A stretch of 64,000 bases of DNA from Jannaschia helgolandensis (GCF_900109285.1 NZ_FNZQ01000001.1:62001-126000), one strand, 5' to 3'. Positions 8,715 through 18,606 are shown, numbered from the stretch's first letter. Notes: generated from the sequence alone by a model not told the origin. Numbers and translations: made by a program.

Positions 8715-9038
8715 TCAGGCGTTCAGCGACTCGATATAGGCGCGCAGCTCGGAGCCTTCCTGTCGCGCTTCGCGCAACCCATCCATGGCGGCTCTTGCCT
8801 CGGCTTCCGATGCGCTCAGCTTGGTCATCAGCTCCTGCTCCCGGTATTGCAGATAGGTGATCGCCTCGTCGCGTTGTTCCTCAGCGTCGTGCAGAGACTT
8901 GGCCATGTCTTCCAACTCGGCGACGTCGGACACGGTCACGCGGCTGAACCGATAGACCAACCAGGATGCGAACCATCCCAGCACGAAGGCGACAAACAGG
9001 ATCACCGCGATCGCGATGACGAATTCGGTGCGGTTCAT
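8715..9038 (-). CDS. Small membrane-anchored coiled-coil protein, function unknown
   Basis: 107 residues. One N-terminal transmembrane helix (FVIAIAVILFVAFVLGWFASWLVY, ~6-29) is followed by a long charged helix rich in Glu/Ala/Arg that looks like a coiled coil, ending in ELRAYIESLNA. Its ATG overlaps the stop of the upstream OmpA-family gene by four bases, so it is translationally coupled. I recognise no named family. The context suggests an envelope role next to a peptidoglycan-binding OmpA domain. Confidence 0.75.
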   Translation of the reverse strand: MNRTEFVIAIAVILFVAFVLGWFASWLVYRFSRVTVSDVAELEDMAKSLHDAEEQRDEAITYLQYREQELMTKLSASEAEARAAMDGLREARQEGSELRAYIESLNA

Positions 9039-11026
9039 TCGGTGGCCCCTCCCGTGGGCGTGGTGTCGGGCGGATGGTCGGCGGCCGCGCCGTCGTGCGG
9101 AGGCGCTTCCTGATCAGCAGCGTCAGGGACGGCAGCGTCAGGGGCGGCACCATCTGCTGCGGACGGGGCATCCCCTACCTCAGCCGTGCCGGTCCGGCGA
9201 TCGAACAGGGTGAAGGTAATGCGGCGGTTGGCCTCGCGTCCCTCCTCGGTGTCGTTATCGGCGATGGGCTGCGATTCGCCATAGCCGTTCGCGATCAGTT
9301 GGCTGGGGGCCACACCCAGCCCGATCAGCGCATTGCGCACTGCATCGGCCCGCGCGATGGACAGGGCGAGGTTGGTATCCTCTCGCCCCTGGCTATCGGT
9401 ATGTCCGCCGATTTCGAACACCGTGTTGGGACATTCGTCCAGCGCATCCTTCAGGCTGCCGAGCTGTTCGTCGCCTGCTTCTTCGATAATCGCCTCGCCA
9501 GGGGCGAACGACAGCTTGTGTTCAACCAGTATCGTGTTCAGGCGATCGGCGCATTCTGCAGGCGAGGGTATGTTCAGCAGCGGGTCGAGTTCCGCGTCAT
9601 ACCGGACCTCGACGCGGAAATTCGCCTCGGCCCCCAGCTTGTCGGACAACAGACCGGAAATTTCCGCCTCGGCCCGCGTATTGCCGGTGACGCCCCGCAG
9701 AACCACCAGGTCCGGCTGCACGATCACCGACCCGTTTTCCAGTCGCGACAGGGCATCCATCCCGGCCAGTACGCGGGCGGGCCAGCCGCGCGGCAGACTC
9801 GTGTCCTGACGGGTCGCGATATAGGTATTCGACGAGCCGAACAAAGCGCGACCATAGCTGACGACGGCGGCCTGCTGCGCCTCGTCGTACAGCCGTCCGC
9901 GCAACTGCACCTGACCTTCCGGCGCGAGGGTGGCGACGAATTCGGGGGTGCCGGTTTCGGCTTCGCCCGTACCATCGACCTGTGTTGCCTCGGGCAGGAC
10001 GGCGGACAGGACGAAGAGATCGGGCAAGGCGGCAGAGAGTTCGGCCACGACGGTGTCGAAAGCCGGTTGATCCGTGCCTTCGCTGGCGATCAGCGATACG
10101 TCGGCATCCGACAGTGTCAGCGCACCTCCGCCCAGATTGTTCAGGGCAGCGATCCCCTCGGCGGCGGCGACCGACCAGCCGGCCGATGGGACGCCAAGTG
10201 CGATCACGCAATCCGCCTCGCCCGCAAAACCCGCCGCAACGGCCGCATCCAGAACGCGGGTCCGGGCCTGTTCGGAATCGACGGCACAAGCTTCAAATCG
10301 GGGGGCACCGTCTGGCGGCATGACAAAGCGCAGCGTGAAAGGTGTGATCACCGGACGCGGTGCCCCGATGTTCAGCGACAGATCGATATCGGCTGGCTTA
10401 TCGCGGGTAATCGCGCGCTCCAGCGTGATCCGCTCCTCGTCGCTGTCGGCAACGGCCGTGACGACGACACGTCCCGCATCGACCGAGACCTTGGCGCGGG
10501 GCAACTGATCCAACGCGGACATCGCGAAGCGAAGCGACTCCTCCCATCCGGGCGGAACGGCATAATCCGCCGTCTCGACCATGTTGGTGACCTCCAGCGG
10601 CATCGCCCTTCCGGCGCGCGCCAGCAGAGAGGACAACAATTCAGGGCCGCCATTCGCCGGGACCAGCCCGATGACCGAGACATCGGCATCGTTGCGCAGG
10701 ATTTCCAGCGAAAAACGGGGTGCGGTCACCGGGCGACTGGCCTCCACTTCCATCGCGTCGATGATGCGGCCCGGATCGACAATGGCACCCGCGCGGGTGA
10801 TGGCGCGAAAGCGCGACGGTTCGTCAGGGGCAGTGCCAGACAGGATCAGCTGCAACCCGTCCGTATCGACTTCGGCCCAGTCCAGCCCGGCGGCGTCCAG
10901 TGCCCCGGCCACCACGGCGCGCGACGACGTTTCAATGTAACTGGCCCCGAACCATGCTCCGGCGACTGCACTGGCTGCCGCAAGACCGAATGCGATAGTG
11001 GTTGCGATTGTGCGCTTGGCTGACAT
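9035..11026 (-). CDS. OmpA-family outer-membrane/peptidoglycan-binding protein with BON-like repeats
   Basis: 663 residues from ATG 11026 (the frame extends to 11101 without support). An N-terminal hydrophobic segment (TIATTIAFGLAAASAVAGAW) acts as anchor or signal. A long middle contains repeated secretion/BON-type alpha-beta units (e.g. RAKVSVDAGRVVVTAVADSD and NGSVIVQPDLVVLRGVTG). The C-terminal OmpA domain has the peptidoglycan-binding core FEIGGHTDSQG ... [16 protein letters not shown] ... GYGESQPIADN ... NRRITF. The tail is Pro/Ala/Asp-rich. It overlaps the next gene by ATGA. Confidence 0.85.
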   Translation of the reverse strand: MSAKRTIATTIAFGLAAASAVAGAWFGASYIETSSRAVVAGALDAAGLDWAEVDTDGLQLILSGTAPDEPSRFRAITRAGAIVDPGRIIDAMEVEASRPVTAPRFSLEILRNDADVSVIGLVPANGGPELLSSLLARAGRAMPLEVTNMVETADYAVPPGWEESLRFAMSALDQLPRAKVSVDAGRVVVTAVADSDEERITLERAITRDKPADIDLSLNIGAPRPVITPFTLRFVMPPDGAPRFEACAVDSEQARTRVLDAAVAAGFAGEADCVIALGVPSAGWSVAAAEGIAALNNLGGGALTLSDADVSLIASEGTDQPAFDTVVAELSAALPDLFVLSAVLPEATQVDGTGEAETGTPEFVATLAPEGQVQLRGRLYDEAQQAAVVSYGRALFGSSNTYIATRQDTSLPRGWPARVLAGMDALSRLENGSVIVQPDLVVLRGVTGNTRAEAEISGLLSDKLGAEANFRVEVRYDAELDPLLNIPSPAECADRLNTILVEHKLSFAPGEAIIEEAGDEQLGSLKDALDECPNTVFEIGGHTDSQGREDTNLALSIARADAVRNALIGLGVAPSQLIANGYGESQPIADNDTEEGREANRRITFTLFDRRTGTAEVGDAPSAADGAAPDAAVPDAADQEAPPHDGAAADHPPDTTPTGGATE

Positions 11027-11078
11027 GTTTATCCCGAATTCCCTGCGCCTGACTAACGGCCCTCTCGGGCAGGGGCAA

Positions 11079-12020
11079 TCACACCAGGGCCGCCATGGCA
11101 AAAAACGGCAAGGGGATCAGCCCGGTCGTGCGATTGGCCCGAAACAATCTCAGGCAAAGCGCGGCATCGGTGACATCCAGCCGCATCATCTGCCAGGCCA
11201 GATGCCACCCCATCGCCCAGACGCCCAACAACGCAGCCATTGCCGAAACCGGTGGAAGCGCCGTGACGATTGCCGCCGACAGCAGGATCACCGTCGACGC
11301 CGCGAAGCCTCGCATCCACGGACCAGGTGTATCGCCAAAGCGCCGGGCCGTGGATTTGACGCCGATCAGGGCGTCATCCTCAACGTCCTGATAAGCATAG
11401 ATCGTATCGTAGAAGAGCGTCCATGCAATGCCGCCAAGATAAAGCAGAATCGGCGGCCACCCCAACCCCCCGGTGTGCGCCGCCCATGCCAGCAGCGCGC
11501 CCCAGTTGAACGCCAGGCCCAGGAACACCTGCGGCCACCAGGTGAACCGCTTGGCGAACGGATAGATCGTGACCGGGATCAGGGACAGCAGCCCCAGGAC
11601 AATGGCCGTGCCGTTGAACGTCAGCAGGATCGCGGCGGATGCCACGACCTGCACCGTCAACCAGATCAGCGCGCCGCGTACCGTCACCTGCCCGGACGGA
11701 ATGGGTCGTGACCGGGTACGCGCGACCGCGGTGTCGATGTCACGGTCGGTCACATCGTTCCAGGTGCAGCCCGCGCCGCGCATCAGGACCGCTCCGATGG
11801 CGCAGCCTACCGCGATCCAGATGTCAAAAGGTCGAAATCCGGTTGCCGCCACCGCAAGGGCCAGCCCCCACCAGCACGGCAACAGCAACAGCCATGTCCC
11901 GATCGGCCGGTCGGCGCGCGACAGTCGCAGATAGGGTCGCGTCGCCTTCGGGGCCAACCGATCGACCCAGTTGCCCTTGACGGCGTCGGCCACCTGTCCT
12001 TGATCGGACGCATCGGTCAT
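11079..12020 (-). CDS. ubiA: 4-hydroxybenzoate polyprenyltransferase
   Basis: 313 residues; multi-pass membrane enzyme that prenylates 4-hydroxybenzoate in ubiquinone synthesis. The two Asp-rich motifs are visible: NDVTDRDID (~residues 89-97) and YDTIYAYQDVEDD (~208-220), which bind Mg-prenyl diphosphate. About eight or nine hydrophobic helices are present. The start at 12020 is 18 bp from the divergent rsmE start, so the two share a very tight promoter region. A much longer reading frame continues upstream but runs antisense to rsmE. Confidence 0.93.
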   Translation of the reverse strand: MTDASDQGQVADAVKGNWVDRLAPKATRPYLRLSRADRPIGTWLLLLPCWWGLALAVAATGFRPFDIWIAVGCAIGAVLMRGAGCTWNDVTDRDIDTAVARTRSRPIPSGQVTVRGALIWLTVQVVASAAILLTFNGTAIVLGLLSLIPVTIYPFAKRFTWWPQVFLGLAFNWGALLAWAAHTGGLGWPPILLYLGGIAWTLFYDTIYAYQDVEDDALIGVKSTARRFGDTPGPWMRGFAASTVILLSAAIVTALPPVSAMAALLGVWAMGWHLAWQMMRLDVTDAALCLRLFRANRTTGLIPLPFFAMAALV

Positions 12021-12038
12021 CGGAAGGACCCCTCTCTC

Positions 12039-12776
12039 ATGGACAGCAAAGTCAGGCTGCACATAACCGGACCCCTGTACGGGGGACAACAGGCGGTGCT
12101 GTCGAAGGATCAGGCGCATTACCTGTCTGGCGTCATGCGGCTTTCGCCGGGCGACACGATCACCGTATTCGACGGCGCGTCCGGTGCGTGGCGGGCAACC
12201 ATCGACGCGGCGTCCAAGCGCGGCGGCACCCTGACGCTGGGCGACCGGGTCGCGCCGCAACGCGATCCGCCCGACATCTGGCTGTGCTTCGCGCCGATCA
12301 AGAAAGCGCGAACGGACTTCATCGTGGAAAAGGCGACGGAGCTGGGCGCGGCACGCATCTGCCCGGTCACGACGCGCTACACCAATTCCGAACGCATTCG
12401 CCGCGACCGGCTGCAGGCTCATGCTGTCGAAGCCGCCGAGCAATGCGGCGGCACCTTTGTGCCCCCGGTCGACGAAATCGTAACGCTGGCGAAGCTGCTG
12501 GACCACTGGCCCGACGACCGCGCGCTGATTTTCTGCGACGAGGCGCTGTCTGACGATCCCGATTGGTCTGGAGAGGGAGAATCGAACCCATGGCCCCCCG
12601 CCCCCGCCGCGATCCTGATCGGCCCGGAAGGCGGCTTCGCTCCCGCAGAACGCGACCGTCTGCGCGCGCATCCGCAGGCCATGGCCGTGGGTCTGGGTCC
12701 GCGCATCCTGCGGGCGGATACGGCGGCAGTGGCAGCGCTGACGGTGTGGCAGACCACGCAGGGGGACTGGACGTGA
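12039..12776 (+). CDS. rsmE: 16S rRNA (uracil1498-N3)-methyltransferase
   Basis: 245 residues. SPOUT-class methyltransferase for m3U1498 in 16S rRNA. The family pattern is clear: KKARTDFIVEKATELGA, then PVTTRYTNSE, AVEAAEQCGG, and the SAM-binding knot ILIGPEGGFAPAE ... VGLGPRILRADTAA. The start at 12039 (MDSKVRLHITGP) matches family N-termini. It overlaps the next gene by one base (TGATG), beginning a four-gene plus-strand run to gshA. Confidence 0.94.
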   Translation: MDSKVRLHITGPLYGGQQAVLSKDQAHYLSGVMRLSPGDTITVFDGASGAWRATIDAASKRGGTLTLGDRVAPQRDPPDIWLCFAPIKKARTDFIVEKATELGAARICPVTTRYTNSERIRRDRLQAHAVEAAEQCGGTFVPPVDEIVTLAKLLDHWPDDRALIFCDEALSDDPDWSGEGESNPWPPAPAAILIGPEGGFAPAERDRLRAHPQAMAVGLGPRILRADTAAVAALTVWQTTQGDWT

Positions 12777-13597
12777 TGCTCGCGTCTGAGTCGCATCGCC
12801 CGGCGATCGAAGCGATGTTGGGCATAAGTCCGGAACTGGCGATGTTCCCGCTCGGCAATCTGGTTCGGTACGGGATGGAGGGCGGGCATCCACACGCGAT
12901 GTCCTTCTGGCTGGACGGCGCGACATCCCCGACGGCAATCCTTGGCCTGACGGACGGCGGCATGGTTCTGCCGGTCTGGTCCGGTGCCTTCGATCCGGCG
13001 CGCGCGGCGGAACACCTTTGCGGGCAGACTCTGACGGGTTTCGCCGGGGCCGCATCGCCGGTCCGCGACCTGATCGCGGCGGTAGGTCTGTCGGGCGCCC
13101 CGGCGGTCCTGTCGGAGGACGAGCCGCAGTTCCTCGCCCATCTGAATACCCTGTCCGTGCCCGTCCGCCCCGGCATGCTGTCTCCGCTGACCGTGGACGT
13201 CGCTACGGCCGTTGCGTGGCGGCAAGCCTATGACGCGGAACTGCATCTGGGCGCTTCGTCGGTCGAAGACGCTGAAGCGCAGGTTCAGCGCTGGATCGCC
13301 GAAGACACGCACCGCTTCCTGATGATCGACGGCATCCCCGCCGCCATGACCGGCTTCACCGCGGTGCTGCCCGACATTGTGCAGGTCGGCGGCGTTTATA
13401 CCCCGCCTTCTGCGCGCAACCGCGGGCTGGCGCGCCACGCCGTCGCGCTGCATCTGGCCGAAGCACGGGATGCGGGCGTGACCCGTGCCACCCTGTTCGC
13501 AGCCACGAATGCGGCGGTCGCCTGCTATCGCCCGCTGGGGTTCGAGCGGATCGGCGATTTCGCCCTCGTGCTGTTCGACGGAAAGGTTGTGCCATGA
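12776..13597 (+). CDS. GNAT-family N-acetyltransferase
   Basis: 273 residues from the ATG overlapping the rsmE stop. The C-terminal GNAT core shows QVGGVYTPPSARNRGLARHAV (acetyl-CoA pyrophosphate-binding loop, here R-N-R-G-L-A) followed by LFAATNAAVACYRPLGFERIGDFALVLF. The N-terminal ~140 residues are a divergent half often seen in two-domain GNAT proteins. The substrate is unknown. It overlaps the following gene by ATGA. Confidence 0.8.
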   Translation: MLASESHRPAIEAMLGISPELAMFPLGNLVRYGMEGGHPHAMSFWLDGATSPTAILGLTDGGMVLPVWSGAFDPARAAEHLCGQTLTGFAGAASPVRDLIAAVGLSGAPAVLSEDEPQFLAHLNTLSVPVRPGMLSPLTVDVATAVAWRQAYDAELHLGASSVEDAEAQVQRWIAEDTHRFLMIDGIPAAMTGFTAVLPDIVQVGGVYTPPSARNRGLARHAVALHLAEARDAGVTRATLFAATNAAVACYRPLGFERIGDFALVLFDGKVVP

Positions 13598-14106
13598 TCC
13601 GCCCCGAGGCCGCCGCTCTGATGATCCGCTGGCGCGAGGCGCTGATCGGCGGGGGCGCGGTTATTCTGGGCCTCGGGCTCTGGATCGCATCCGGCGGTCT
13701 GATCGCCTTTTTCGGGGCGGTCGCCATGACGGTCGGCGCGTTCCTTCTTGTGTCGGGCATCCGGGCCGCAAGATTCCGTACCGCAACCCAGTCGCCCGGC
13801 GTGGTCGAGGTGGACGAGGGACGCATCACCTATCTGGGGCCGATCCTCGGTGGCAGCGTCGAGCTGGACGAGTTGACCGAAGTGGCCTTCCTCCGCACCC
13901 GCGGGGGCGAGGCGTTCTGGCGCCTCGCGCAGTTCACTGGCCAGCCGCTGATGATCCCCGAAGGAGCTGCCGGGTCCGACAAGCTGCTGGATGCCCTGGC
14001 CCCTCTGCCGGGGCTGGACACGGGTGCCATGGTGCGGGCCGTGCAGTCGCCTGCGCCTGCGACGATCACAGTCTGGCGGCGGACGGGTCACCGCGCCTTG
14101 ACTTGA
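13594..14106 (+). CDS. Conserved membrane protein, function unknown
   Basis: 170 residues, start overlapping the GNAT stop by ATGA. Two adjacent transmembrane helices (~15-33 and 36-56) are followed by a soluble C-terminal domain (VVEVDEGRITYLGPILGGSV ... AFWRLAQFTGQPLMIPEGA) that resembles bacterial PH-like domains of small two-TM proteins, but I cannot assign it. It is part of the rsmE-GNAT-gshA run, 46 bp before gshA. Confidence 0.7.
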   Translation: MIRPEAAALMIRWREALIGGGAVILGLGLWIASGGLIAFFGAVAMTVGAFLLVSGIRAARFRTATQSPGVVEVDEGRITYLGPILGGSVELDELTEVAFLRTRGGEAFWRLAQFTGQPLMIPEGAAGSDKLLDALAPLPGLDTGAMVRAVQSPAPATITVWRRTGHRALT

Positions 14107-14152
14107 CCCCGTCCGACCCTCATCCCCGAACCGAAACGGCAGGAGGCCGCGC

Positions 14153-15523
14153 ATGTCCATTCCCCAGTCCGGCGGCGGCCAGATTACCGACCATTCCCAG
14201 CTTGCCGAATACCTGGCTTCGGGGTGCAAGCCCAAAGACCAGTGGCGCATCGGCACCGAGCATGAAAAATTCGGTTATTGTGAAGACACCCTGAAGCCCC
14301 TGCCCTACGAAGGCGAGCGGTCGATTCATGCCGTCCTGTCAGGACTGCGCGACCGCTTCGGCTGGACCCCGGTCGAGGAGGGCGGTCACCTGATCGGGCT
14401 GGAAAAGGACGGGGCCAACGTCAGCCTTGAACCGGGCGGCCAGCTGGAGCTTTCGGGCGCACCGCTGGAGAGCATCCACCAGACCTGCGACGAAGTGAAC
14501 GTCCATCTTGCCGAAGTGAGGTCCGTCGCCGACGAGATCGGCGTCAAGTTCATCGGGCTGGGTGCCGCACCGATCTGGCGGCACGAGGACATGCCTTTGA
14601 TGCCCAAGGGGCGTTACAAGTTGATGGACGCCTATATGGGCAAGGTCGGCACGATGGGCCGGGTGATGATGCGGCGCACGACGACAGTGCAGGTCAACCT
14701 CGACTTCGCGTCCGAGGCGGACATGGTGCAGAAACTGCGCGTCGCCATGGCCTTGCAATCGGTGGCAACGGCGCTGTTTGCCAATTCGCCGTTTTTCGAG
14801 GGCAGGCCCAACGGCCACAAGTCATGGCGCAGCCGGGTCTGGCGCGATCTGGATGCCGACCGCACCGGCATCCCTGCCTTTGTCTTCGAGGACGGCTTCG
14901 GGTTCGAGCGGTGGGTGCAATATGCCCTCGATACGCCGATGTACTTCGTCTACCGCGACGGCAAGTATGTCGACGCATTGGGCATGTCGTTCCGCGATTT
15001 CCTCAAGGGTGAATTGCCCGCGCTGCCAGGCGAAAAGCCGACGCTGTCGGACTGGGCCGATCACCTGACGACGCTGTTCCCCGAAGCCCGCATCAAGAAA
15101 TACATGGAGATGCGCGGTGCCGACGGCGGCACGTGGCGGCGGCTCTGCGCCCTGCCCGCGTTCTGGGTCGGGTTGCTCTATGATCAGTCGTCGCTGGACG
15201 CGGCATGGGACCTGGCAAAGGGCTGGGATCACGAAACGCGGCTGGCGCTGCGGGTCGCGGCCAGCGAAGACGGGCTTCAGGCCGAAGTGAACGGCATCAG
15301 GATGCACGACCTGGCGCGCGAGCTGGTCGACATCAGCCACGCCGGTCTTGCCGCCCGCGCGATGCCCGGTGCGGGCGGGTTGGTTCCGGACGAGACGCAT
15401 TTCCTGAACGCGCTGAAGGAATCGATCGAGTCGGGGAAAACTCCCGCCGACGAGCTTCTGGACGATTACAACGGTCGCTGGGGTGGGGATCTGACGCGAA
15501 TTTACGCCGAACGCAGCTACTGA
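14153..15523 (+). CDS. gshA: Glutamate-cysteine ligase (plant/alphaproteobacterial type)
   Basis: 456 residues. First step of glutathione synthesis. The N-terminus WRIGTEHEKFGY, then ISLEPGGQLELSGAPL-type sequence (NVSLEPGGQLELSGAPLES) and MGRVMMRRTTTVQVNLDFAS are signatures of the plant-like GCL group (GCS2). Length is normal. An AGGAGG SD precedes ATG 14153. Confidence 0.94.
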   Translation: MSIPQSGGGQITDHSQLAEYLASGCKPKDQWRIGTEHEKFGYCEDTLKPLPYEGERSIHAVLSGLRDRFGWTPVEEGGHLIGLEKDGANVSLEPGGQLELSGAPLESIHQTCDEVNVHLAEVRSVADEIGVKFIGLGAAPIWRHEDMPLMPKGRYKLMDAYMGKVGTMGRVMMRRTTTVQVNLDFASEADMVQKLRVAMALQSVATALFANSPFFEGRPNGHKSWRSRVWRDLDADRTGIPAFVFEDGFGFERWVQYALDTPMYFVYRDGKYVDALGMSFRDFLKGELPALPGEKPTLSDWADHLTTLFPEARIKKYMEMRGADGGTWRRLCALPAFWVGLLYDQSSLDAAWDLAKGWDHETRLALRVAASEDGLQAEVNGIRMHDLARELVDISHAGLAARAMPGAGGLVPDETHFLNALKESIESGKTPADELLDDYNGRWGGDLTRIYAERSY

Positions 15524-15627
15524 CGGTGTGTTGCCCGCCACGCGGTCTTCACGGACGGCAGGGACGGAAACCCTCCCAATACCCGCTGCTTTGCCGGTGC
15601 GTTGGAATTGCTTGCCACTTTGTGCCG

Positions 15628-15990
15628 TCAGGTCTCGGGCACCAGGTCCAGAACGAACCGCGCCACCCTGGCGGCGGGCATTTCGCAGGGTTTGAGGCGG
15701 GATCCCGATTCAAGACGATACAGGTTCATGCTGATATAATCCGTCCCATCCAGCGCGTGGGCGACCAGCTTCTCCGATGCGCCCCCGGCAAACAAACTGC
15801 GCGTCACCAGCCAGGTCTTGCCTAGGGCCTGTCCCCTGAACGTGCCCAGCGGAAGCGCCAACAGCGCCTCTGCCACGGCGTCGGGATCGGAGTCGGAGTC
15901 GGAGTCGGGCCGGTTGGGGATGCGGTCAGTCAGAGTGAATACCAACCTTTGCCAAACAAGGCCGCTTATCCCGATGCGGTCCAGCAACAA
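15628..15990 (-). CDS. Conserved hypothetical protein (~120 aa)
   Basis: 120 residues. No transmembrane segment. The C-terminal half, YISMNLYRLESGSRLKPCEM and PAARVARFVLDL, looks like genuine protein with balanced composition and third-position GC. Near residue 30 an Asp-Ser run (SDSDSDPD) is encoded by a short GTCGGA-type triplet repeat at about 15888-15908, a potential slippage site. It lies downstream of plsY on the same strand. No function assigned. Confidence 0.6.
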   Translation of the reverse strand: MLLDRIGISGLVWQRLVFTLTDRIPNRPDSDSDSDPDAVAEALLALPLGTFRGQALGKTWLVTRSLFAGGASEKLVAHALDGTDYISMNLYRLESGSRLKPCEMPAARVARFVLDLVPET

Positions 15991-16076
15991 GCTCCGATTT
16001 CAAGATCCATCACCCGTTGCACCTGCGCGCAGTGCTGGCGAGGATGACGAAACCAGCACGTGTCACAACCAGAAAG

Positions 16077-16682
16077 TCACTTCAGACCGATCCGGGGTTC
16101 CTCACCGTTCAGGATGCGACGAATATTCGCAGCGTGACGATAAAAAATCAGGGCGGCCAGCGCGATATAGAACACTACGGCCTGCGGCACCAGCCACAGT
16201 GCGAAGACGGGGGCCGCGACGGCGGCGATCAGTGCGGCCAGCGACGACATGCGGAACGCGGCGGCGGCAGCCAGCCACGTCAGACATGCGGCGACTCCAA
16301 GCGGCCACGACAGCGCCAGCAGCGTGCCGAGGAAGGTCGCCACCCCCTTGCCGCCCCGGAATCGCAGAAAGACCGGGAAACAATGCCCGAGGAATGCCAT
16401 CAGCCCGGCCAGTTGCGCCGCGTCTTCCCCGACCAGCGCGCGCGCCAGCAGGACGGCGGCACCGCCCTTACCCGCATCGCCCAGCAATGTCAGCAGCGCG
16501 GCGGGCTTGTTGCCGGTGCGCAGAACATTGGTCGCGCCGATGTTGCCCGATCCGATCTTTCGCAGATCGCCCAGCCCGAACAGCCGCGCCATGACGATAC
16601 CGAACGGCACCGACCCCAGCAGATAGGCCAGCACGGCAACGACCAGCAGGGACAGGGGGGCGGATGCGATCTCGGGCGTCAT
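16077..16682 (-). CDS. plsY: Acyl-phosphate:glycerol-3-phosphate acyltransferase
   Basis: 201 residues, multi-pass membrane protein that acylates glycerol-3-phosphate at the first step of phospholipid synthesis. The PlsY motifs are present: [37 protein letters not shown], and [17 protein letters not shown]. The start shares one base with the stop of the upstream pyrX-like gene (TGATG), so they are coupled. Confidence 0.94.
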   Translation of the reverse strand: MTPEIASAPLSLLVVAVLAYLLGSVPFGIVMARLFGLGDLRKIGSGNIGATNVLRTGNKPAALLTLLGDAGKGGAAVLLARALVGEDAAQLAGLMAFLGHCFPVFLRFRGGKGVATFLGTLLALSWPLGVAACLTWLAAAAAFRMSSLAALIAAVAAPVFALWLVPQAVVFYIALAALIFYRHAANIRRILNGEEPRIGLK

Positions 16683-17947
16683 CAGGTCGCCGCCCGGTCG
16701 TAAACGCAGGTGCCCGCGACCCAGGTGGCCAGCACACGTCCTTCCATCCGCGCGCCATCGAACGGGGTGTTCTTGGACTTGGAGGCAAGGGTGAAACGGT
16801 CCAGCACGAACGGCGCATCCGGGTCGAACAGCACCAGATCGGCGGGCGCGCCCGCGTCCAGCGTTCCACCTTCCAGTCCCAGCCGCCGGGCAGGGTTCAT
16901 CGACAGCGCGCGCCACAGTTCCGGCAGCGTCAGATGGCCCGCCTTCACCAACCGCATCGCCGCGGGCAGCAGCGTTTCCAGACCGACGGCGCCCGGCGCG
17001 GCCTCCTCGAAGGGCAGGCGCTTCGATTCCTCGTCCTGCGGGGTGTGCATGGAGCTGATGATGTCGATCACCCCATCCGTCAGCGCGCCTGCTACGGCCA
17101 TCCGGTCGTCCTCGTCCCGCAGGGGCGGCATCACCTTGAAGAAGGTGCGGTAGTCGGCGACGTCCAGCACATTCAGCGTCAGGTGGTGGATCGACGTGCC
17201 CGCCGTCACGTCCAGTCCGGAAGCCTTGGCCCGGATCAACGCTGGCAAGGCCGCAGCCGTGGTGATCTGGTCCATGTGATAAGCGACGCCCGTCGCCTCG
17301 ACCAGGGCCAGGTCGCGGTCCAGCCCCATGCGTTCGGCCAGGGGCGACACGCCCGGCAGCCCGCGCAGGCTGGCGAATTTGCCGGACGTAATGCAGGCCC
17401 CGGCCGACAGTCCCGGATCCTGCGGATGACCGATGACCAGTGCACCCAGCGACCGTGCATAGGTCAGGCAGCGCGACAGGACCTTGGTGTCTGCAACGAC
17501 ATGCGTGCCATCCGAAAACGCGACCGCACCGGCATCGCGCAGAAACCCGATCTCGACCATCTCGCGGCCCGCACGGCCCCGTGTCAGGGCCGCAATGTGA
17601 CGGACGCGAACCGGCGAATGGCCGGCACGTCCGCGGGCATGTTCCAGTATTTCGGGACTGTCGATAACGGGCATTGTATCGGGGCGGCAAACCATCGTTG
17701 TCACACCGCCACGCGCCGCCGCGATGCCTGCCGTACGGAAGCTTTCCTTGTGTCGCTCACCGGGTTCGCCGACCTTGACACCGATATCGACAATACCGGG
17801 GGCCAGACATTTTCCGCGACAGTCGATGACCTGTGCAGCCGGGCCGGGGTCGGTGATGCGGCCATCCTCGATCCGCAATTCGCCATGGGTGTCCGCGCCC
17901 GTGACGGGGTCGATCAGGCGGGCGTTGGTCAACAGGATCGAGCTCAT
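16682..17947 (-). CDS. pyrX: Dihydroorotase-like protein, probably non-catalytic (PyrX type)
   Basis: 421 residues with the amidohydrolase fold of class I dihydroorotase, e.g. [30 protein letters not shown] and [13 protein letters not shown]. The metal-binding residues are missing: the expected D-x-H-x-H-x-R-E-P-G reads [11 protein letters not shown], and the TDHAPH-type motif reads SSMHTPQ. Inactive homologues encoded beside pyrB in other proteobacteria serve as structural partners of aspartate transcarbamoylase; that role is inferred here from the sequence and the pyrB neighbour. A catalytic PyrC should be encoded elsewhere. Confidence 0.85.
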   Translation of the reverse strand: MSSILLTNARLIDPVTGADTHGELRIEDGRITDPGPAAQVIDCRGKCLAPGIVDIGVKVGEPGERHKESFRTAGIAAARGGVTTMVCRPDTMPVIDSPEILEHARGRAGHSPVRVRHIAALTRGRAGREMVEIGFLRDAGAVAFSDGTHVVADTKVLSRCLTYARSLGALVIGHPQDPGLSAGACITSGKFASLRGLPGVSPLAERMGLDRDLALVEATGVAYHMDQITTAAALPALIRAKASGLDVTAGTSIHHLTLNVLDVADYRTFFKVMPPLRDEDDRMAVAGALTDGVIDIISSMHTPQDEESKRLPFEEAAPGAVGLETLLPAAMRLVKAGHLTLPELWRALSMNPARRLGLEGGTLDAGAPADLVLFDPDAPFVLDRFTLASKSKNTPFDGARMEGRVLATWVAGTCVYDRAAT

Positions 17948-18041
17948 GCCACCCGGTTAGCCAAGAGGCCGCGCCAAGTCCATCAGCGATACAGGGGCGA
18001 TCAGGGGTGGGCGACCCGCATTGCGGGGCCGCCATCCGATG

Positions 18042-18578
18042 TCACCACAGCATCAGAAGGATCGCCGCGGCCACGATTGCCCCCAACACGATCCAGACGA
18101 TGCGCCGCTTTGTCATAGGGTTGCCCACGGCGGCACCCGGCGTTTCCAGATGCGGCGACTTCGAAGCCCGTGGCAGGGACCTTGGGCTGTCGTCGGCTTC
18201 GGCCGGAGCATAGCTGCCGATGTGGGTCAGCTCGGACCGGGGGGTCAGCGTCTGCAACCCCTCGACCGCGCGAGGGGCCAATACCACGACATCGCCGGAC
18301 AGTGCATCGAGGCGGGCCGCATCAGCGGCCAGAACCGGGTCGGGAATGTCGTGCGCCTGCGCCAGATAGGCCCGCAGACCCATAGGCGCGACGTCTTCCA
18401 CGGCAAAAACTTCGGCATAGGTCGGATCGATCGCACCCCCCACAGCCGTTTCGAGCGAGGTCGCGGAGACCTCTTCGCTCAGACGTGACAGATAGGTCTG
18501 ATGCGTCAGCTTCAGGGTGCCGTCACTGACGGAAAAGACGTGGATACGGGGGTCGCGCGGTGTCAGGGCTAAGGTCAT
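18042..18578 (-). CDS. Tail-anchored protein in the pyr operon, function unknown
   Basis: 178 residues from ATG 18578 (GGAG SD upstream). A soluble N-terminal part (HVFSVSDGTLKLTHQTYLSR) resembles a PH-like beta domain. It is followed by a Ser/Pro/Asp-rich linker and a single C-terminal transmembrane helix (RRIVWIVLGAIVAAAILLMLW). It sits between pyrB and the pyrX-like gene, 28 bp after pyrB. I do not recognise a named family. Confidence 0.7.
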   Translation of the reverse strand: MTLALTPRDPRIHVFSVSDGTLKLTHQTYLSRLSEEVSATSLETAVGGAIDPTYAEVFAVEDVAPMGLRAYLAQAHDIPDPVLAADAARLDALSGDVVVLAPRAVEGLQTLTPRSELTHIGSYAPAEADDSPRSLPRASKSPHLETPGAAVGNPMTKRRIVWIVLGAIVAAAILLMLW

Positions 18579-18606
18579 GGAAACTCCAGTGGTCATGCAT
18601 CGAAGA

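Noticed and set aside
9074-11023. About 650-codon plus-strand open frame
   Set aside because: Antisense to the OmpA-family gene, whose OmpA domain is clear.
12367-13453. Overlapping long minus-strand frames upstream of ubiA
   Set aside because: They run antisense to rsmE and the GNAT gene; ubiA has a good start at 12020.
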